Positions 9,025 to 17,119 of a DNA stretch of 64,000 nt are shown here, piece after piece (within the stretch, counting starts at the first letter, position 1; every line of letters begins with the position of its first letter). The stretch lies in the NCBI RefSeq assembly GCF_003182595.1, contig NZ_PDNZ01000010.1, positions 11,252-75,251 on the forward strand. The letters are read 5' to 3'. Source of the DNA: Prosthecochloris marina. Lineage in GTDB: Bacteria; Bacteroidota; Chlorobiia; Chlorobiales; Chlorobiaceae. The translations under genes were made by a program, and so were the position numbers. The notes beneath the pieces are model-generated. The model was not told the origin of the DNA. It ran no database searches and worked only from the letters and a program-made list of their open reading frames with translations.

Positions 9025-9125
9025 TGTTGAGTTGTTGCAACAGTTAAAAAACTGTCTTTTCGTCTTTATTAACTAACAACTCAACGAGTCAACAATCCCG
9101 ACTTGTCGGGTAAAACAAATCAACA
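9025..9125. repeat. Intergenic GTTGTTGA-type degenerate repeat with short hairpin
   Basis: Between the convergent TPR and peptidase genes lie TTGTTGAGTTGTTG near 9025 and, in the opposite sense, CAACTCAACGAGTCAACAA near 9078-9095 and CAAATCAACAACTC near 9116-9129, forming a loose inverted arrangement. In the middle is a perfect CCCGAC-TT-GTCGGG hairpin (9097-9110). A similar run occurs near 33000 between another convergent gene pair. It may serve as a bidirectional terminator or be a dispersed repeat. Confidence 0.45.
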
Positions 9126-9131
9126 ACTCTT

Positions 9132-10055
9132 TTACAGTCCGAACTGCTTTGTATCCACCATCTCCATGCTTAAAATCGACCAGAAATCAACAGCCAGTCC
9201 TTGTAACACATACTCATAAGGCAACCAGCCATACCCCTCATCACCCCAGCTCGTTCCCCAGGAATTCCTTATAAGCAGCGCTCCTTTTGATTTCTTGTTG
9301 CAGCGAGGATTCTTTATTTCCTTTTTATCATCGAAACCAACAGCAACGATTGCGTGCCCCCACTCCGCTTTTTCATTAACACAGGGAAAAGGGATACACC
9401 CACCTTCATCAGTTTCATCAAACGATGGAAACCCATAGAATCCAAACATTGAAGGAATACCTGCAGCCAGATACTTTTTTACGCTTTCGAGCACATCCTT
9501 AAAATCAATATTTGAACCGAGAGGGTCGTGACAAAAATATTTCAGTGCCTCAAAATTATCGGCGACAGCATAAACAAACCCGGTAGGCTCCTCGTCAAAA
9601 TCCGGATCGACATCGGTATACTCCCAGTAGCTTTCATGGGGAACGCCACAAAGGACAAGCGCTCCCATGGTATTTCTCAACCATGCACCGGTATCCCCGG
9701 TAGCTTTCATCAGGTTTCGGGTTGTTTTATACACAAAGAGCCTTGAACCGTCAATATGATCGTCAAAAGCTTTGCGTTGCAGATATTCGATCACTCCCAT
9801 GGCTGCATGTGCCGTACATGAACCTATACTGCCCTGATTTTCGACTTTCGAACACCACTCCCTCAAGTCAACCACATCAGGGACGGCAGTCTTCATCGAC
9901 TTTGCGCTCTGCTTCAGTTTCAGCTTTTTTGCCATCTCGGCAATTTCCGGAGTATTCACCGTATAATCCCTTAAATCAGGCATAGGGGGAAGCCACCCGG
10001 TCCCCAATGTTACTGGGGAACCACCGATATGCAGACTCACATGTTTGGATACCAC
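9132..10055 (-). CDS. Papain-like (C1 family) cysteine peptidase without signal peptide
   Basis: A 307-residue C1A peptidase fold. The catalytic set is visible: Gln74 and Cys80 in QGSIGSCTAHAA, His234 in WGHAIVAVGF and Asn264 in RNSWGTSWGDEGYGW. The spacing from Gln to Cys is the usual one, although the typical CGSCW is IGSCT here. There is no signal peptide; about 60 residues (MVSKHVSLHIGGSPV, LPPMPDLRDYTV) precede the catalytic domain, a short pro-like region as seen in other bacterial and archaeal members. Probable role: a cytoplasmic or unconventionally exported protease; substrate unknown. Upstream lies a long non-coding stretch with a strong hairpin. Confidence 0.85.
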   Translation of the reverse strand: MVSKHVSLHIGGSPVTLGTGWLPPMPDLRDYTVNTPEIAEMAKKLKLKQSAKSMKTAVPDVVDLREWCSKVENQGSIGSCTAHAAMGVIEYLQRKAFDDHIDGSRLFVYKTTRNLMKATGDTGAWLRNTMGALVLCGVPHESYWEYTDVDPDFDEEPTGFVYAVADNFEALKYFCHDPLGSNIDFKDVLESVKKYLAAGIPSMFGFYGFPSFDETDEGGCIPFPCVNEKAEWGHAIVAVGFDDKKEIKNPRCNKKSKGALLIRNSWGTSWGDEGYGWLPYEYVLQGLAVDFWSILSMEMVDTKQFGL

Positions 10056-10285
10056 AACAACCTCCTATTTCGAATGTTGATAAACTAATCCCGCACAAAA
10101 AGCCGCAGTGTCGAAAAAAGCCTGATTGAAGGCAGGGGACAGCAAGGCTTTTGTAAATAATACGAAAAATTTTCATCCGGCTGAATCACCCCGCACCAGA
10201 GAAAAAAGAAAAGAGGCTATCTCAAAAAAACCTCATCAATGGCAGAAACCGGAGAAAAATAGAATGACAGAACTGTTGAGAGAAC

Positions 10286-10341
10286 AGAGTCATGCAGCCC
10301 TGTGAAATAGAAGTTCAGATTTCACAGGGCTGCATGACTCT
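10286..10341. repeat. 23-bp perfect inverted repeat (stem-loop) downstream of glnB
   Basis: Arms 10286-10308 and 10319-10341 are exact reverse complements of 23 bases, with a 10-base loop. The repeat starts 73 bases after the glnB stop on the minus strand, so its RNA would form a very stable hairpin at the 3' end of the amt-glnB transcript. There is no U-tract beside it, so it may act as a processing or stability element, or a terminator of a less standard kind, rather than a textbook intrinsic terminator. The rest of 10056-10413 shows no gene. Confidence 0.7.
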
Positions 10342-10413
10342 CTACCGGAAACGTATGCATGGCAGCCAAGCAGTGCTTTTAATCAGCCTCTTGACAACTA
10401 CATAGTGGGAACT

Positions 10414-10755
10414 CTATATAGCAGTTCCACCACGTTCTCCAGTCCTTATCCGCACGCACTCTTCGAGAGGGCTGACGAATATTTTTCCGTCACCCACCTT
10501 ACCGCTACCATGCCGGGCCGACTCTACGATGGCATCGATGGTTGCGTCGACAAACGCTTCATTGACGGCAATTTCGATACGTATCTTGGGAATCAGATTC
10601 GGTACAATTTTCCTGCCGCGATAGATATCAATATCCTCCTGCCTTCCGTGACCGGAAATTCGGCTGACCGATATTCTCGTAATATCCGCCTGTATGAGGG
10701 CCTCCCGAACAGAATCCAGCTTGTCTTCCTGAATTATGGCTGTTATCAGCTTCAT
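10414..10755 (-). CDS. glnB: P-II nitrogen regulatory protein
   Basis: A 113-residue PII signal protein: MKLITAIIQEDKLDSVREAL at the start, the T-loop region GHGRQEDIDIYRGRKIVPN at 35-53 and the C-terminal GDGKIFVSPLEECVRIRTGE. PII trimers bind ATP/ADP and 2-oxoglutarate and control ammonium uptake and nitrogen assimilation. The gene follows amt by 12 bases, so the product is probably the GlnK-type partner that plugs the Amt channel. Odd point: Tyr46 is kept (Tyr45 here) but the residue aligning with Tyr51, the uridylylation site of enterobacterial PII, is Ile50, and the T-loop is one residue shorter. Control by uridylylation is therefore unlikely. Confidence 0.93.
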   Translation of the reverse strand: MKLITAIIQEDKLDSVREALIQADITRISVSRISGHGRQEDIDIYRGRKIVPNLIPKIRIEIAVNEAFVDATIDAIVESARHGSGKVGDGKIFVSPLEECVRIRTGERGGTAI

Positions 10756-10767
10756 AGTAATTGAGAG

Positions 10768-12096
10768 TTAGTTAAGATTGATGAGACCATAACCGTGCTC
10801 TCCATGAAGAGTCTGATCGAGGCCGGTCATTTCACCAGTCTCATTCAAACGGAATCCAACGGTTTTTTCAATAACAAACACCAGTATAATCGTTACAACT
10901 GCCGCATACACGGTAGTGATTCCGACAGCTGCAGCCTGAACGCCAAACTGCTCCCAGACACCCCAGGTTCCACCTGCAGCCACTGCAGCTTCGGCCATCC
11001 AGCTTTCTCGAATAAAAAAAGTCAAAGTAAGCGCCCCGACGATCCCACCGATACCATGAATACCGAAAGCATCGAGACTGTCATCATAACCTGCACGGTT
11101 TTTCACTTGAATGGCAAGGAAACAGAAAAGCGAAGCTGCCGCACCGATCACTATTGCTCCACCAGGCTGGACAACACCGGCTGCAGGAGTTATAGCAACA
11201 AGACCCGAAAGAATCCCTGAAACCAAACCGAGGCTGGTTGCTTTTTTATAGAGTATCGCTTCGATAATGATCCAGGCAAATGCTCCAGCAGCCGCTGCAA
11301 CCTGAGTCACGGTAAGCGCCCTGCCTGTATCGAGATCGCTGGCAACAGCGCTGCCGGCGTTGAACCCGAACCAGCCGACCCAAAGAAGACCCGCCCCAAT
11401 CAGGGTCATAACAAGATTGTTGGGATGCATGACATTTTTCGGATATCCCCGCCTCGCCCCCAGAAACAAAGCGGCAACAAGAGCGCTGACTCCTGAAGAG
11501 ATATGCACGACAGTACCTCCTGCAAAATCTATCGCCCCTGCAGGACCCATATTGAAAAGGAAACCGTCTTCAGCCCAAACCCAATGACAGATTGGACTAT
11601 AAACCATTACGCTCCACAGCGCGATAAAAAGCACATACCCTCTGAAACTAACCCTTTCGGCAAAAGCACCGGCAATAAGGGCAGGGGCAATAATTGCAAA
11701 TTTACCTTGAAACATCGCAAATACGTATTCGGGAATACCCGAATCAAGGATAGACTCGTCGATCCCCCTTAAGAGAACATATTCAGGGTTCCATCCCACA
11801 AGCCCACCCAGGATACTCGGACCGAAACTGAGGGCATAACCAATTGCCGGCCACAGTACACCGATAATCACCATAGCGGCAAAACTATGCATCATGGTAC
11901 CCAAAACATTTTTTGTTCGCACCAGCCCACCATAAAACATTGCAAGCCCCGGGACCATCAACAACACGAGTGTCGTTGCCGTAAGCATCCATGCGGTTGT
12001 CCCCGAGTCTGTAACCTTCTCCGATGCCCAACTGGTATCGGCGGCAGCAATAACCAGAAACAGCAGGGCTCCTGCTGTTGTCAGCTTTTTAACCAT
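10768..12096 (-). CDS. amt: Ammonium transporter, Amt family
   Basis: A 442-residue membrane protein with an N-terminal signal-like segment (LTTAGALLFLVIAAADTSWA) and about eleven helices, the normal Amt layout. Family motifs: MLTATTLVLLMVPGLAMFYGG near residue 36, FAMFQGKFAIIAPALIAGAFAER around 130, DFAGGTVVHISSGVSALVAA around 190 and FGIHGIGGIVGALTLTFF near 345, which includes the pore histidine. It conducts ammonia across the inner membrane. It is the first gene of an amt-glnB pair on the minus strand, consistent with nitrogen-limited expression. Confidence 0.95.
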   Translation of the reverse strand: MVKKLTTAGALLFLVIAAADTSWASEKVTDSGTTAWMLTATTLVLLMVPGLAMFYGGLVRTKNVLGTMMHSFAAMVIIGVLWPAIGYALSFGPSILGGLVGWNPEYVLLRGIDESILDSGIPEYVFAMFQGKFAIIAPALIAGAFAERVSFRGYVLFIALWSVMVYSPICHWVWAEDGFLFNMGPAGAIDFAGGTVVHISSGVSALVAALFLGARRGYPKNVMHPNNLVMTLIGAGLLWVGWFGFNAGSAVASDLDTGRALTVTQVAAAAGAFAWIIIEAILYKKATSLGLVSGILSGLVAITPAAGVVQPGGAIVIGAAASLFCFLAIQVKNRAGYDDSLDAFGIHGIGGIVGALTLTFFIRESWMAEAAVAAGGTWGVWEQFGVQAAAVGITTVYAAVVTIILVFVIEKTVGFRLNETGEMTGLDQTLHGEHGYGLINLN

Positions 12097-12360
12097 AACT
12101 GAAATATTTAGAAAAAAAGAAATTACCTTACTTTTTAAACCCGAAGCGATAAATTTAAAAAAATATTTAAGCTGTAAAAATATAAATCAAAAATTAATTA
12201 CAATTATGTCAACGAAAACACAAAAATGTAACCCTCGAGCGATCGAGCGCTTAAGAAATCGCAACCAAACCTGTTTACCGAAAAATCACAAACTTGTTTT
12301 TTGCAAAAGTGAAACTTTTTCTTTTTGAAATCCGCAAATCTGAAGAGTAAATTAAAGCAT
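12097..12360. promoter_or_regulatory. AT-rich divergent intergenic region upstream of amt
   Basis: No gene is seen in 12097-12360. The segment is very AT-rich and must hold the promoter of amt on the minus strand. A TTGACA sits on that strand at 12207-12212, but no well-spaced -10 box is evident and I see no GG-N10-GC sigma-54 signature. Confident promoter placement is not possible by eye. Confidence 0.3.
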
Positions 12361-12439
12361 CAGCCAATGGTTGGCTGGTCGCTGCCGGATAACTCGTGCT
12401 TTGGCTATTCGAGAGCGGCTCTCATTCTATCAAAGCACG
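12361..12439 (+). promoter_or_regulatory. Structured 5' leader of the RNA-binding protein gene
   Basis: Two inverted repeats precede the RRM protein start at 12459. The first is CAGCCAA-TGG-TTGGCTG (12361-12377). The second is nested: a 9-bp outer stem CGTGCTTTG (12395-12403) with CAAAGCACG (12431-12439), enclosing a 6-bp hairpin GAGAGC-G-GCTCTC (12411-12423). It ends 19 bases before the ATG. Cyanobacterial RRM-type rbp genes are known for cold-responsive or autoregulated leaders; whether this leader does the same is inference. Confidence 0.55.
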
Positions 12440-12458
12440 TGTTACTTCGATATTAAAA

Positions 12459-12731
12459 ATGAATATTTACATTGGCAATCTGCCTTACAGCATAACTGAA
12501 GATGAGCTTCGTGATAAGTTCTCTGAATTCGGTCAAGTAGACAGAGCGAATATTATCAAAGACAAGTTTTCAGGCCGCTCGAAGGGCTTTGGATTTGTTG
12601 AAATGCCAAACGATGGAGAAGCACAAAGTGCTATCGACTCACTCAATGATACCGATTTTAACGGTCGTTCGATCAAGGTGAACCAAGCAAGGCCTCGCGA
12701 AGAGCGCCCTCCTCGCAGGGATAATTATTGA
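12459..12731 (+). CDS. RRM-type RNA-binding protein
   Basis: A 90-residue protein from the ATG at 12459 (MNIYIGNLPYSITEDEL); the frame is open upstream but that part is the structured leader. It is a single RNA recognition motif with RNP2 (IYIGNL, residues 3-8) and RNP1 (KGFGFVEM, near 45-52) and a short basic tail rich in Arg and Pro (RPREERPPRRDNY). Such small RRM proteins are common in cyanobacteria and green sulfur bacteria and are often cold-induced RNA chaperones. It is monocistronic, with a terminator-like hairpin 30 bases after the stop. Confidence 0.92.
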   Translation: MNIYIGNLPYSITEDELRDKFSEFGQVDRANIIKDKFSGRSKGFGFVEMPNDGEAQSAIDSLNDTDFNGRSIKVNQARPREERPPRRDNY

Positions 12732-12763
12732 TCTAATTACCAAGCAAAAATACATTGTTAGAT

Positions 12764-12791
12764 AGCTGTCGGCGCTTTACCGGCAGCTTTT
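12764..12791 (+). terminator. Intrinsic terminator of the RRM protein gene
   Basis: Stem AGCTGTCGG (12764-12772) pairs with CCGGCAGCT (12780-12788), one G-U pair, loop of seven bases, followed by TTTT. It lies about 30 bases past the stop codon of the RNA-binding protein gene on the plus strand. Confidence 0.7.
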
Positions 12792-12856
12792 GTCCGGCGA
12801 GCTTTTATCCTTCGATCAAGCAGCTTGTAAGAGATGTGTACCTCAAGGCTTTGTTT

Positions 12857-13387
12857 TTACTCTGAGGTAACGATGATAGTGGGTTTTTGCATGATTAGAT
12901 TATTTGGATATGAAACGATCTGCCCTTTTGAATCCCTGATTTTGAGGTAGAACAGCTTTATATCTTCGATACGGCCTTCTGTGCCCTCATCACCCTCGAC
13001 TATTCTGATTGTATCGCCAATCTTGTAAGGGGCTGTAAAAAATATGATAAATGAAGCCGTTATGTTGCTGAGGATGGACCAGTTCGCAAACAGCCCGACA
13101 CCAACAACCGCAAACAGTGACGACAAAATCACAAGAGCAGCCTGCAGATCGATTCCCCAGATAAGCACGATCGAGGTCAGTAATGTTGTTACATAAAAAA
13201 CCTTGAAAAATTTTTTGATGTAAAACACGCGCTGATCGGGAAATTGCAGCTCTTGACCATAACGTTTAAGGCTTTTTGCCGTTGCAATCTGCAAAACCGC
13301 ATATATGACGAAGGCAATGGCTGTAGCGATGATATTGCTCGATATCCCGGTGTCAAGAATAGCTTTCATAGCAGCATAGAAAAGCAA
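12857..13387 (-). CDS. Small MscS-family mechanosensitive channel
   Basis: A 176-residue membrane protein with three predicted helices: about 18-36, 64-80 and 85-112. The last matches the MscS pore helix and following beta domain: LSSLFAVVGVGLFANWSILSN, then APYKIGDTIRIVEGDEGTEGRIEDI and SYPNNLIMQKPT. It stops right after the beta domain, so it lacks the large vestibule C-terminus of E. coli MscS (286 residues). Such minimal forms are common. The start could also be the second Met (13369). It would protect against hypo-osmotic shock or act as a small ion channel. Confidence 0.85.
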   Translation of the reverse strand: MLFYAAMKAILDTGISSNIIATAIAFVIYAVLQIATAKSLKRYGQELQFPDQRVFYIKKFFKVFYVTTLLTSIVLIWGIDLQAALVILSSLFAVVGVGLFANWSILSNITASFIIFFTAPYKIGDTIRIVEGDEGTEGRIEDIKLFYLKIRDSKGQIVSYPNNLIMQKPTIIVTSE

Positions 13388-13460
13388 CTGAGGAAACCTT
13401 CATCAATGGGCCCTCAGTTGCTGCAAGTTGATGAATCAGACAAGGAAAATCTTCTGCCTT

Positions 13461-13955
13461 TCACTTTTTCAGTATCACCCCAAGATCCACCAGAAGAGCC
13501 TGCAAATCTTCTTCATGCTCGACTTCATCTTCAAGAATCTGTACCGCAATATTGTATGTCACCGGGTCTTTCAGACCAATCTCCGCTATAATGCTATTGT
13601 AGACTGAAATGGCACATTGCTCCCCGGATATGTTCTGCTCGAGAACCATTTCTACAAAAGGATTTTCCGGCGCTTCATACCCGCAATTTGTCCACTCGTA
13701 CCATTGTTTCGGAGTTACCAGCGGCGTACCGCCAAGCTGTATGATACGATTACTTATCATATCGGCATGGCGTAGTTCATCGGCCGCATGTTGCATGAGT
13801 TCGGCAATGACTGCATCCTTCATAGGGCCCTCGACAACCTTGGCACCTATCCAATACTGATAATAGGCAAGCCATTCATCGGCAAATGCCTTGTTGAGAA
13901 GTTCAAGTACACGATCAAGATGTTCACCGACAATTTCACGGCCTTTGGTTCCCAT
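13461..13955 (-). CDS. Ferritin-like (bacterioferritin-type) protein
   Basis: A 164-residue four-helix protein. The diiron ligand pattern is present: Glu27 (FADEWLAYYQYW), Glu60 and His63 (ADELRHADM), Glu112 (SGEQCAISVYN), Glu144 and His147 (LEDEVEHEEDL). This fits the ferritin/bacterioferritin superfamily, and the sequence resembles small ferritin-like domain proteins of anaerobes more than classical Bfr; no haem-binding Met is obvious. Likely roles are iron storage or oxygen/peroxide protection. Single gene on the minus strand. Confidence 0.85.
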   Translation of the reverse strand: MGTKGREIVGEHLDRVLELLNKAFADEWLAYYQYWIGAKVVEGPMKDAVIAELMQHAADELRHADMISNRIIQLGGTPLVTPKQWYEWTNCGYEAPENPFVEMVLEQNISGEQCAISVYNSIIAEIGLKDPVTYNIAVQILEDEVEHEEDLQALLVDLGVILKK

Positions 13956-14058
13956 GTAATCCTCCTTTTGATTTGTTTACACAGTTAAAGAAAAAACCTC
14001 GTTTCATAAACCCTCTTCAACAGCATTCCAAAAACCTGGATACGGTCGAATTGAAACA

Positions 14059-14997
14059 TCACTTGTTGTGCTCTATTAAATCCGCCAATGCCTCATGAAG
14101 CGAAGGATGAGCAAAACGGTAACCGTGATCATTAAGAAACGAGGGAATCACTTTCTGTCCTTTCGTTGCATATTCAGCCCCCTCACCCATAAGAATCTGC
14201 AACGCAAATTTTGGAACCGGAAGTAGTGATGGCTTGGATAGCACAGCCCCCAAAGTCTCTGCAAAAGTCTTCATTGAAACCGATTGAGGTCCGACAAGGT
14301 TTATCGGCCCATTATATGAAGTATCCTCCATAGCTTTGCGTATGATTGCAACTTCGTCATCGACATGGATCCAGGCAAGACACTGACTACCAGAACCGAC
14401 CGGACCACCAAGAAAAAGATTGAAAGGCAGAAGCATCTGCTGGAGCATCCCCCCCCTTGTTGACAGTACAATTCCGGTTCTCAGCAGCACCAGCCGTACC
14501 GTATCGGAAACGTTACTGGCCGCTTTTTCCCAATCAATACAGATTTTTGCCAGAAAATCATCACCTGCTGCTGCGTTTTCATCCAGATCACTCGTATCAT
14601 TACAGCTCCCAAACGCTCCGTAGTAACCCACCGCAGAAGCAGAGATAAAAACGCCAGGTTTCTTTTCGGCAGCCTGAATAGCTGCAACGAGGTTCTTTGT
14701 TCCAACAACCCTCGAGTTGTAGCATTCAACCTTGTGCTCTTCTGTCCATCGGCCTTCGAGCAGCGGCTTGCCTGCCAGATGCACCACTGCTTTGGCTCCG
14801 CTGATGTACTCTGCCCACGCCTCTTGTGTATCGTTATAATTCCATGCGGCATAGGCCGCAGCTCCTGGAATTTTTGAAGAAGCGCTTTCGGGAGAACGTG
14901 AAAAAACAACGACCTTTTCACCCTCTGCAATCAACTGATGAGCAAGCTCTGAGCCGATTACTCCTGTTGCACCGGTGATGACAACATGACCTTCCAT
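14059..14997 (-). CDS. TIGR01777 family NAD(P)-binding epimerase-like protein
   Basis: A 312-residue extended SDR-fold protein. The N-terminal GATGVIGSELAHQLIAEGEKV is the dinucleotide-binding loop; VVHLAGKPLLEGRWTEEHK and FISASAVGYYG are signature pieces of the TIGR01777/YfcH family, and the C-terminal FLNDHGYRFAHPSLHEAL is also diagnostic. In plants and cyanobacteria relatives are linked to cell division or chloroplast function, but no reaction is established. Single gene, with about 200 bases before glmS. Confidence 0.92.
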   Translation of the reverse strand: MEGHVVITGATGVIGSELAHQLIAEGEKVVVFSRSPESASSKIPGAAAYAAWNYNDTQEAWAEYISGAKAVVHLAGKPLLEGRWTEEHKVECYNSRVVGTKNLVAAIQAAEKKPGVFISASAVGYYGAFGSCNDTSDLDENAAAGDDFLAKICIDWEKAASNVSDTVRLVLLRTGIVLSTRGGMLQQMLLPFNLFLGGPVGSGSQCLAWIHVDDEVAIIRKAMEDTSYNGPINLVGPQSVSMKTFAETLGAVLSKPSLLPVPKFALQILMGEGAEYATKGQKVIPSFLNDHGYRFAHPSLHEALADLIEHNK

Positions 14998-15196
14998 GGC
15001 GAACCTCGGTTTTTGAGTGGTTTGAATCCTTAAGGCGTGTATCTATCTGTACTTGTTCACCAACCACCGTGTCAGAATAATAATTCCCCTGCAACACAGG
15101 AACCGGACACCTGCCAGCAGTTTTCAGCCGGCGCCATCGTGCTTGGCGAAGCAGCAACAAGTTTTTTCCACAAGCGATTCTTGCTACTCTTCGCTA

Positions 15197-17041
15197 CTAT
15201 TCCACCGTTACCGATTTGGCAAGATTTCTCGGCCGATCAACGTTACACCCTCTCAAGGTTGCAATATGGTAGGCCAGAAGCTGCAACGGAATAACCGAAA
15301 GCAGCGGGGTCACGGGCCCTGATGCAGCCGGAATATAAATAACGTGATCCGCAAGCCTGGTTATCTCTTCATCACCCTCGTTGGCGATAGCGATGACCTT
15401 CCCTTTACGGCTCCTGACCTCCTCGATGTTGCTCAGTACTTTGGCATAGGAGTTATCGCGGGTTGCAATAAAGATAACCGGCATATCCTCGTCAATAAGA
15501 GCGATAGGCCCATGCTTCATTTCGGCGGCAGGATACCCCTCGGCATGAATGTAGGAGATTTCTTTGAGCTTCAGCGCCCCCTCGAGCGCGACAGGGAAAT
15601 TGTAGCCCCGGCCAAGGTAGAGAAAGTTCCGTGCATCCTTGTAACTGTTTGCAATATCGAGAATGAGATCATTGTGCTCGAGAATACTCGCCACTTTTTG
15701 AGGCACTTTTCCAAGATCTTTCAGATACAACTTGATCTCGTCACGGGACATGGTACGCCCCTTGCTCAGTGTCAATGCAAGAAGATAAAGCACGGTGACC
15801 TGTGCGGTAAAAGCCTTGGTCGAGGCAACACCGACCTCGGGACCAGCATGGGTATAAATGCCGCAGAGCGTTTCACGGGCGATTGTCGAGCCGACAACAT
15901 TGCAGATCCCCATGACCAGGGCACCTTTTTCTCTTGCAAGACGCAAGGCTGCAAGGGTATCTGCAGTTTCACCGGACTGCGAAATCACAATGACAACGTC
16001 GTCCTTGGTTATTACCGGATTACGGTAACGAAACTCTGAAGCGTAATCAACTTCAACAGGAATCCTTGCAAATTCCTCTATCAGGTACTCCCCGATCAAA
16101 CCGGCATGCCAGCTTGTGCCGCATGCACAGATAATAACCCTGCTCGAAAGCTTGAGGCGATCGAGATAATCCTCGATGCCACCAAGATGAACCTGACCCT
16201 CTTCAATCCTGACACGTCCCCGCATAACATCCTGAAGAACCGTAGGCTGCTCGAAAATTTCCTTGAGCATGAAGTGCTCGAACCCTCCTTTTTCTATCTC
16301 GGCAAGTTCGAAATCAAGCTCGCTGACATGTTTTTCCCGTGCAATATTTTCAATGGTCTTGATGATATAGCCATCTTTTGAAACAACCGCCATTTCACCA
16401 TCTGAAAGATATATCACCTTTTTGGTATGCTCCACGATCGGAGCGGCATCGGATGCGATAAAATATTCTCCATCGCCTATACCGATCACCAGAGGGCTTC
16501 CCTTGCGGGCAACAACAATTTTATCGGGCTCACGCTCTGAAATAATGCATAAACCGTAAGCACCCTCTACATGGTAGAGCGCCGAACGAACAGCCGCCTC
16601 CAGTCCCATATTCGGATTGTCGACCCATATGCTGTCGATAAGATGAACCAGGACCTCGGAATCGGTATCACTGCTAAACTGATAACCTTTTGAAACCAGC
16701 TCTTTTTTGATCGAAGAATAGTTTTCGATGATGCCATTATGAATCAACGCTATACTGCCGTCGCTGCTCAAATGGGGATGTGCATTGCGATCACTCGGAT
16801 CACCATGGGTAGCCCAGCGTGTATGACCTATACCGAGAGTCGCTCCCTGCAGGGAATGATTCGAATCGAAAAGCGCGTCTTTGAGCTTGCTGACGCTCCC
16901 TTTTTGTTTATGAACCCAAAGGCCACCGTTGAGAACGGCAACACCCGCAGAATCGTATCCGCGGTACTCGAGACGCTCCAGGCCGTTCAACAGAAGTTCT
17001 GCAGCATCTTTTGAACCAATGTAACCAACTATTCCACACAT
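15197..17041 (-). CDS. glmS: Glutamine-fructose-6-phosphate aminotransferase (isomerizing)
   Basis: A 614-residue enzyme of normal length that makes glucosamine-6-phosphate for peptidoglycan and lipopolysaccharide. Cys2 (MCGIVGYIGS) is the glutaminase nucleophile; GHTRWATHGDPSDRNAHPH near residue 73 is part of the same domain. Two SIS sugar-isomerase domains follow, with CGTSWHAGLIGEYL near 305 and SQSGETADTLAALRLAREKG near 352. The C-terminus LRGCNVDRPRNLAKSVTVE is canonical. pyrF lies about 80 bases upstream on the same strand. There is no obvious glmS ribozyme core upstream. Confidence 0.97.
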   Translation of the reverse strand: MCGIVGYIGSKDAAELLLNGLERLEYRGYDSAGVAVLNGGLWVHKQKGSVSKLKDALFDSNHSLQGATLGIGHTRWATHGDPSDRNAHPHLSSDGSIALIHNGIIENYSSIKKELVSKGYQFSSDTDSEVLVHLIDSIWVDNPNMGLEAAVRSALYHVEGAYGLCIISEREPDKIVVARKGSPLVIGIGDGEYFIASDAAPIVEHTKKVIYLSDGEMAVVSKDGYIIKTIENIAREKHVSELDFELAEIEKGGFEHFMLKEIFEQPTVLQDVMRGRVRIEEGQVHLGGIEDYLDRLKLSSRVIICACGTSWHAGLIGEYLIEEFARIPVEVDYASEFRYRNPVITKDDVVIVISQSGETADTLAALRLAREKGALVMGICNVVGSTIARETLCGIYTHAGPEVGVASTKAFTAQVTVLYLLALTLSKGRTMSRDEIKLYLKDLGKVPQKVASILEHNDLILDIANSYKDARNFLYLGRGYNFPVALEGALKLKEISYIHAEGYPAAEMKHGPIALIDEDMPVIFIATRDNSYAKVLSNIEEVRSRKGKVIAIANEGDEEITRLADHVIYIPAASGPVTPLLSVIPLQLLAYHIATLRGCNVDRPRNLAKSVTVE

Positions 17042-17119
17042 AAAACGAGCGTTTATAGAGACGTTGAGTCTCTGTTGGGGGAGGATATATCCAGTACCGG
17101 TTAGTATACAAAAACCTGC

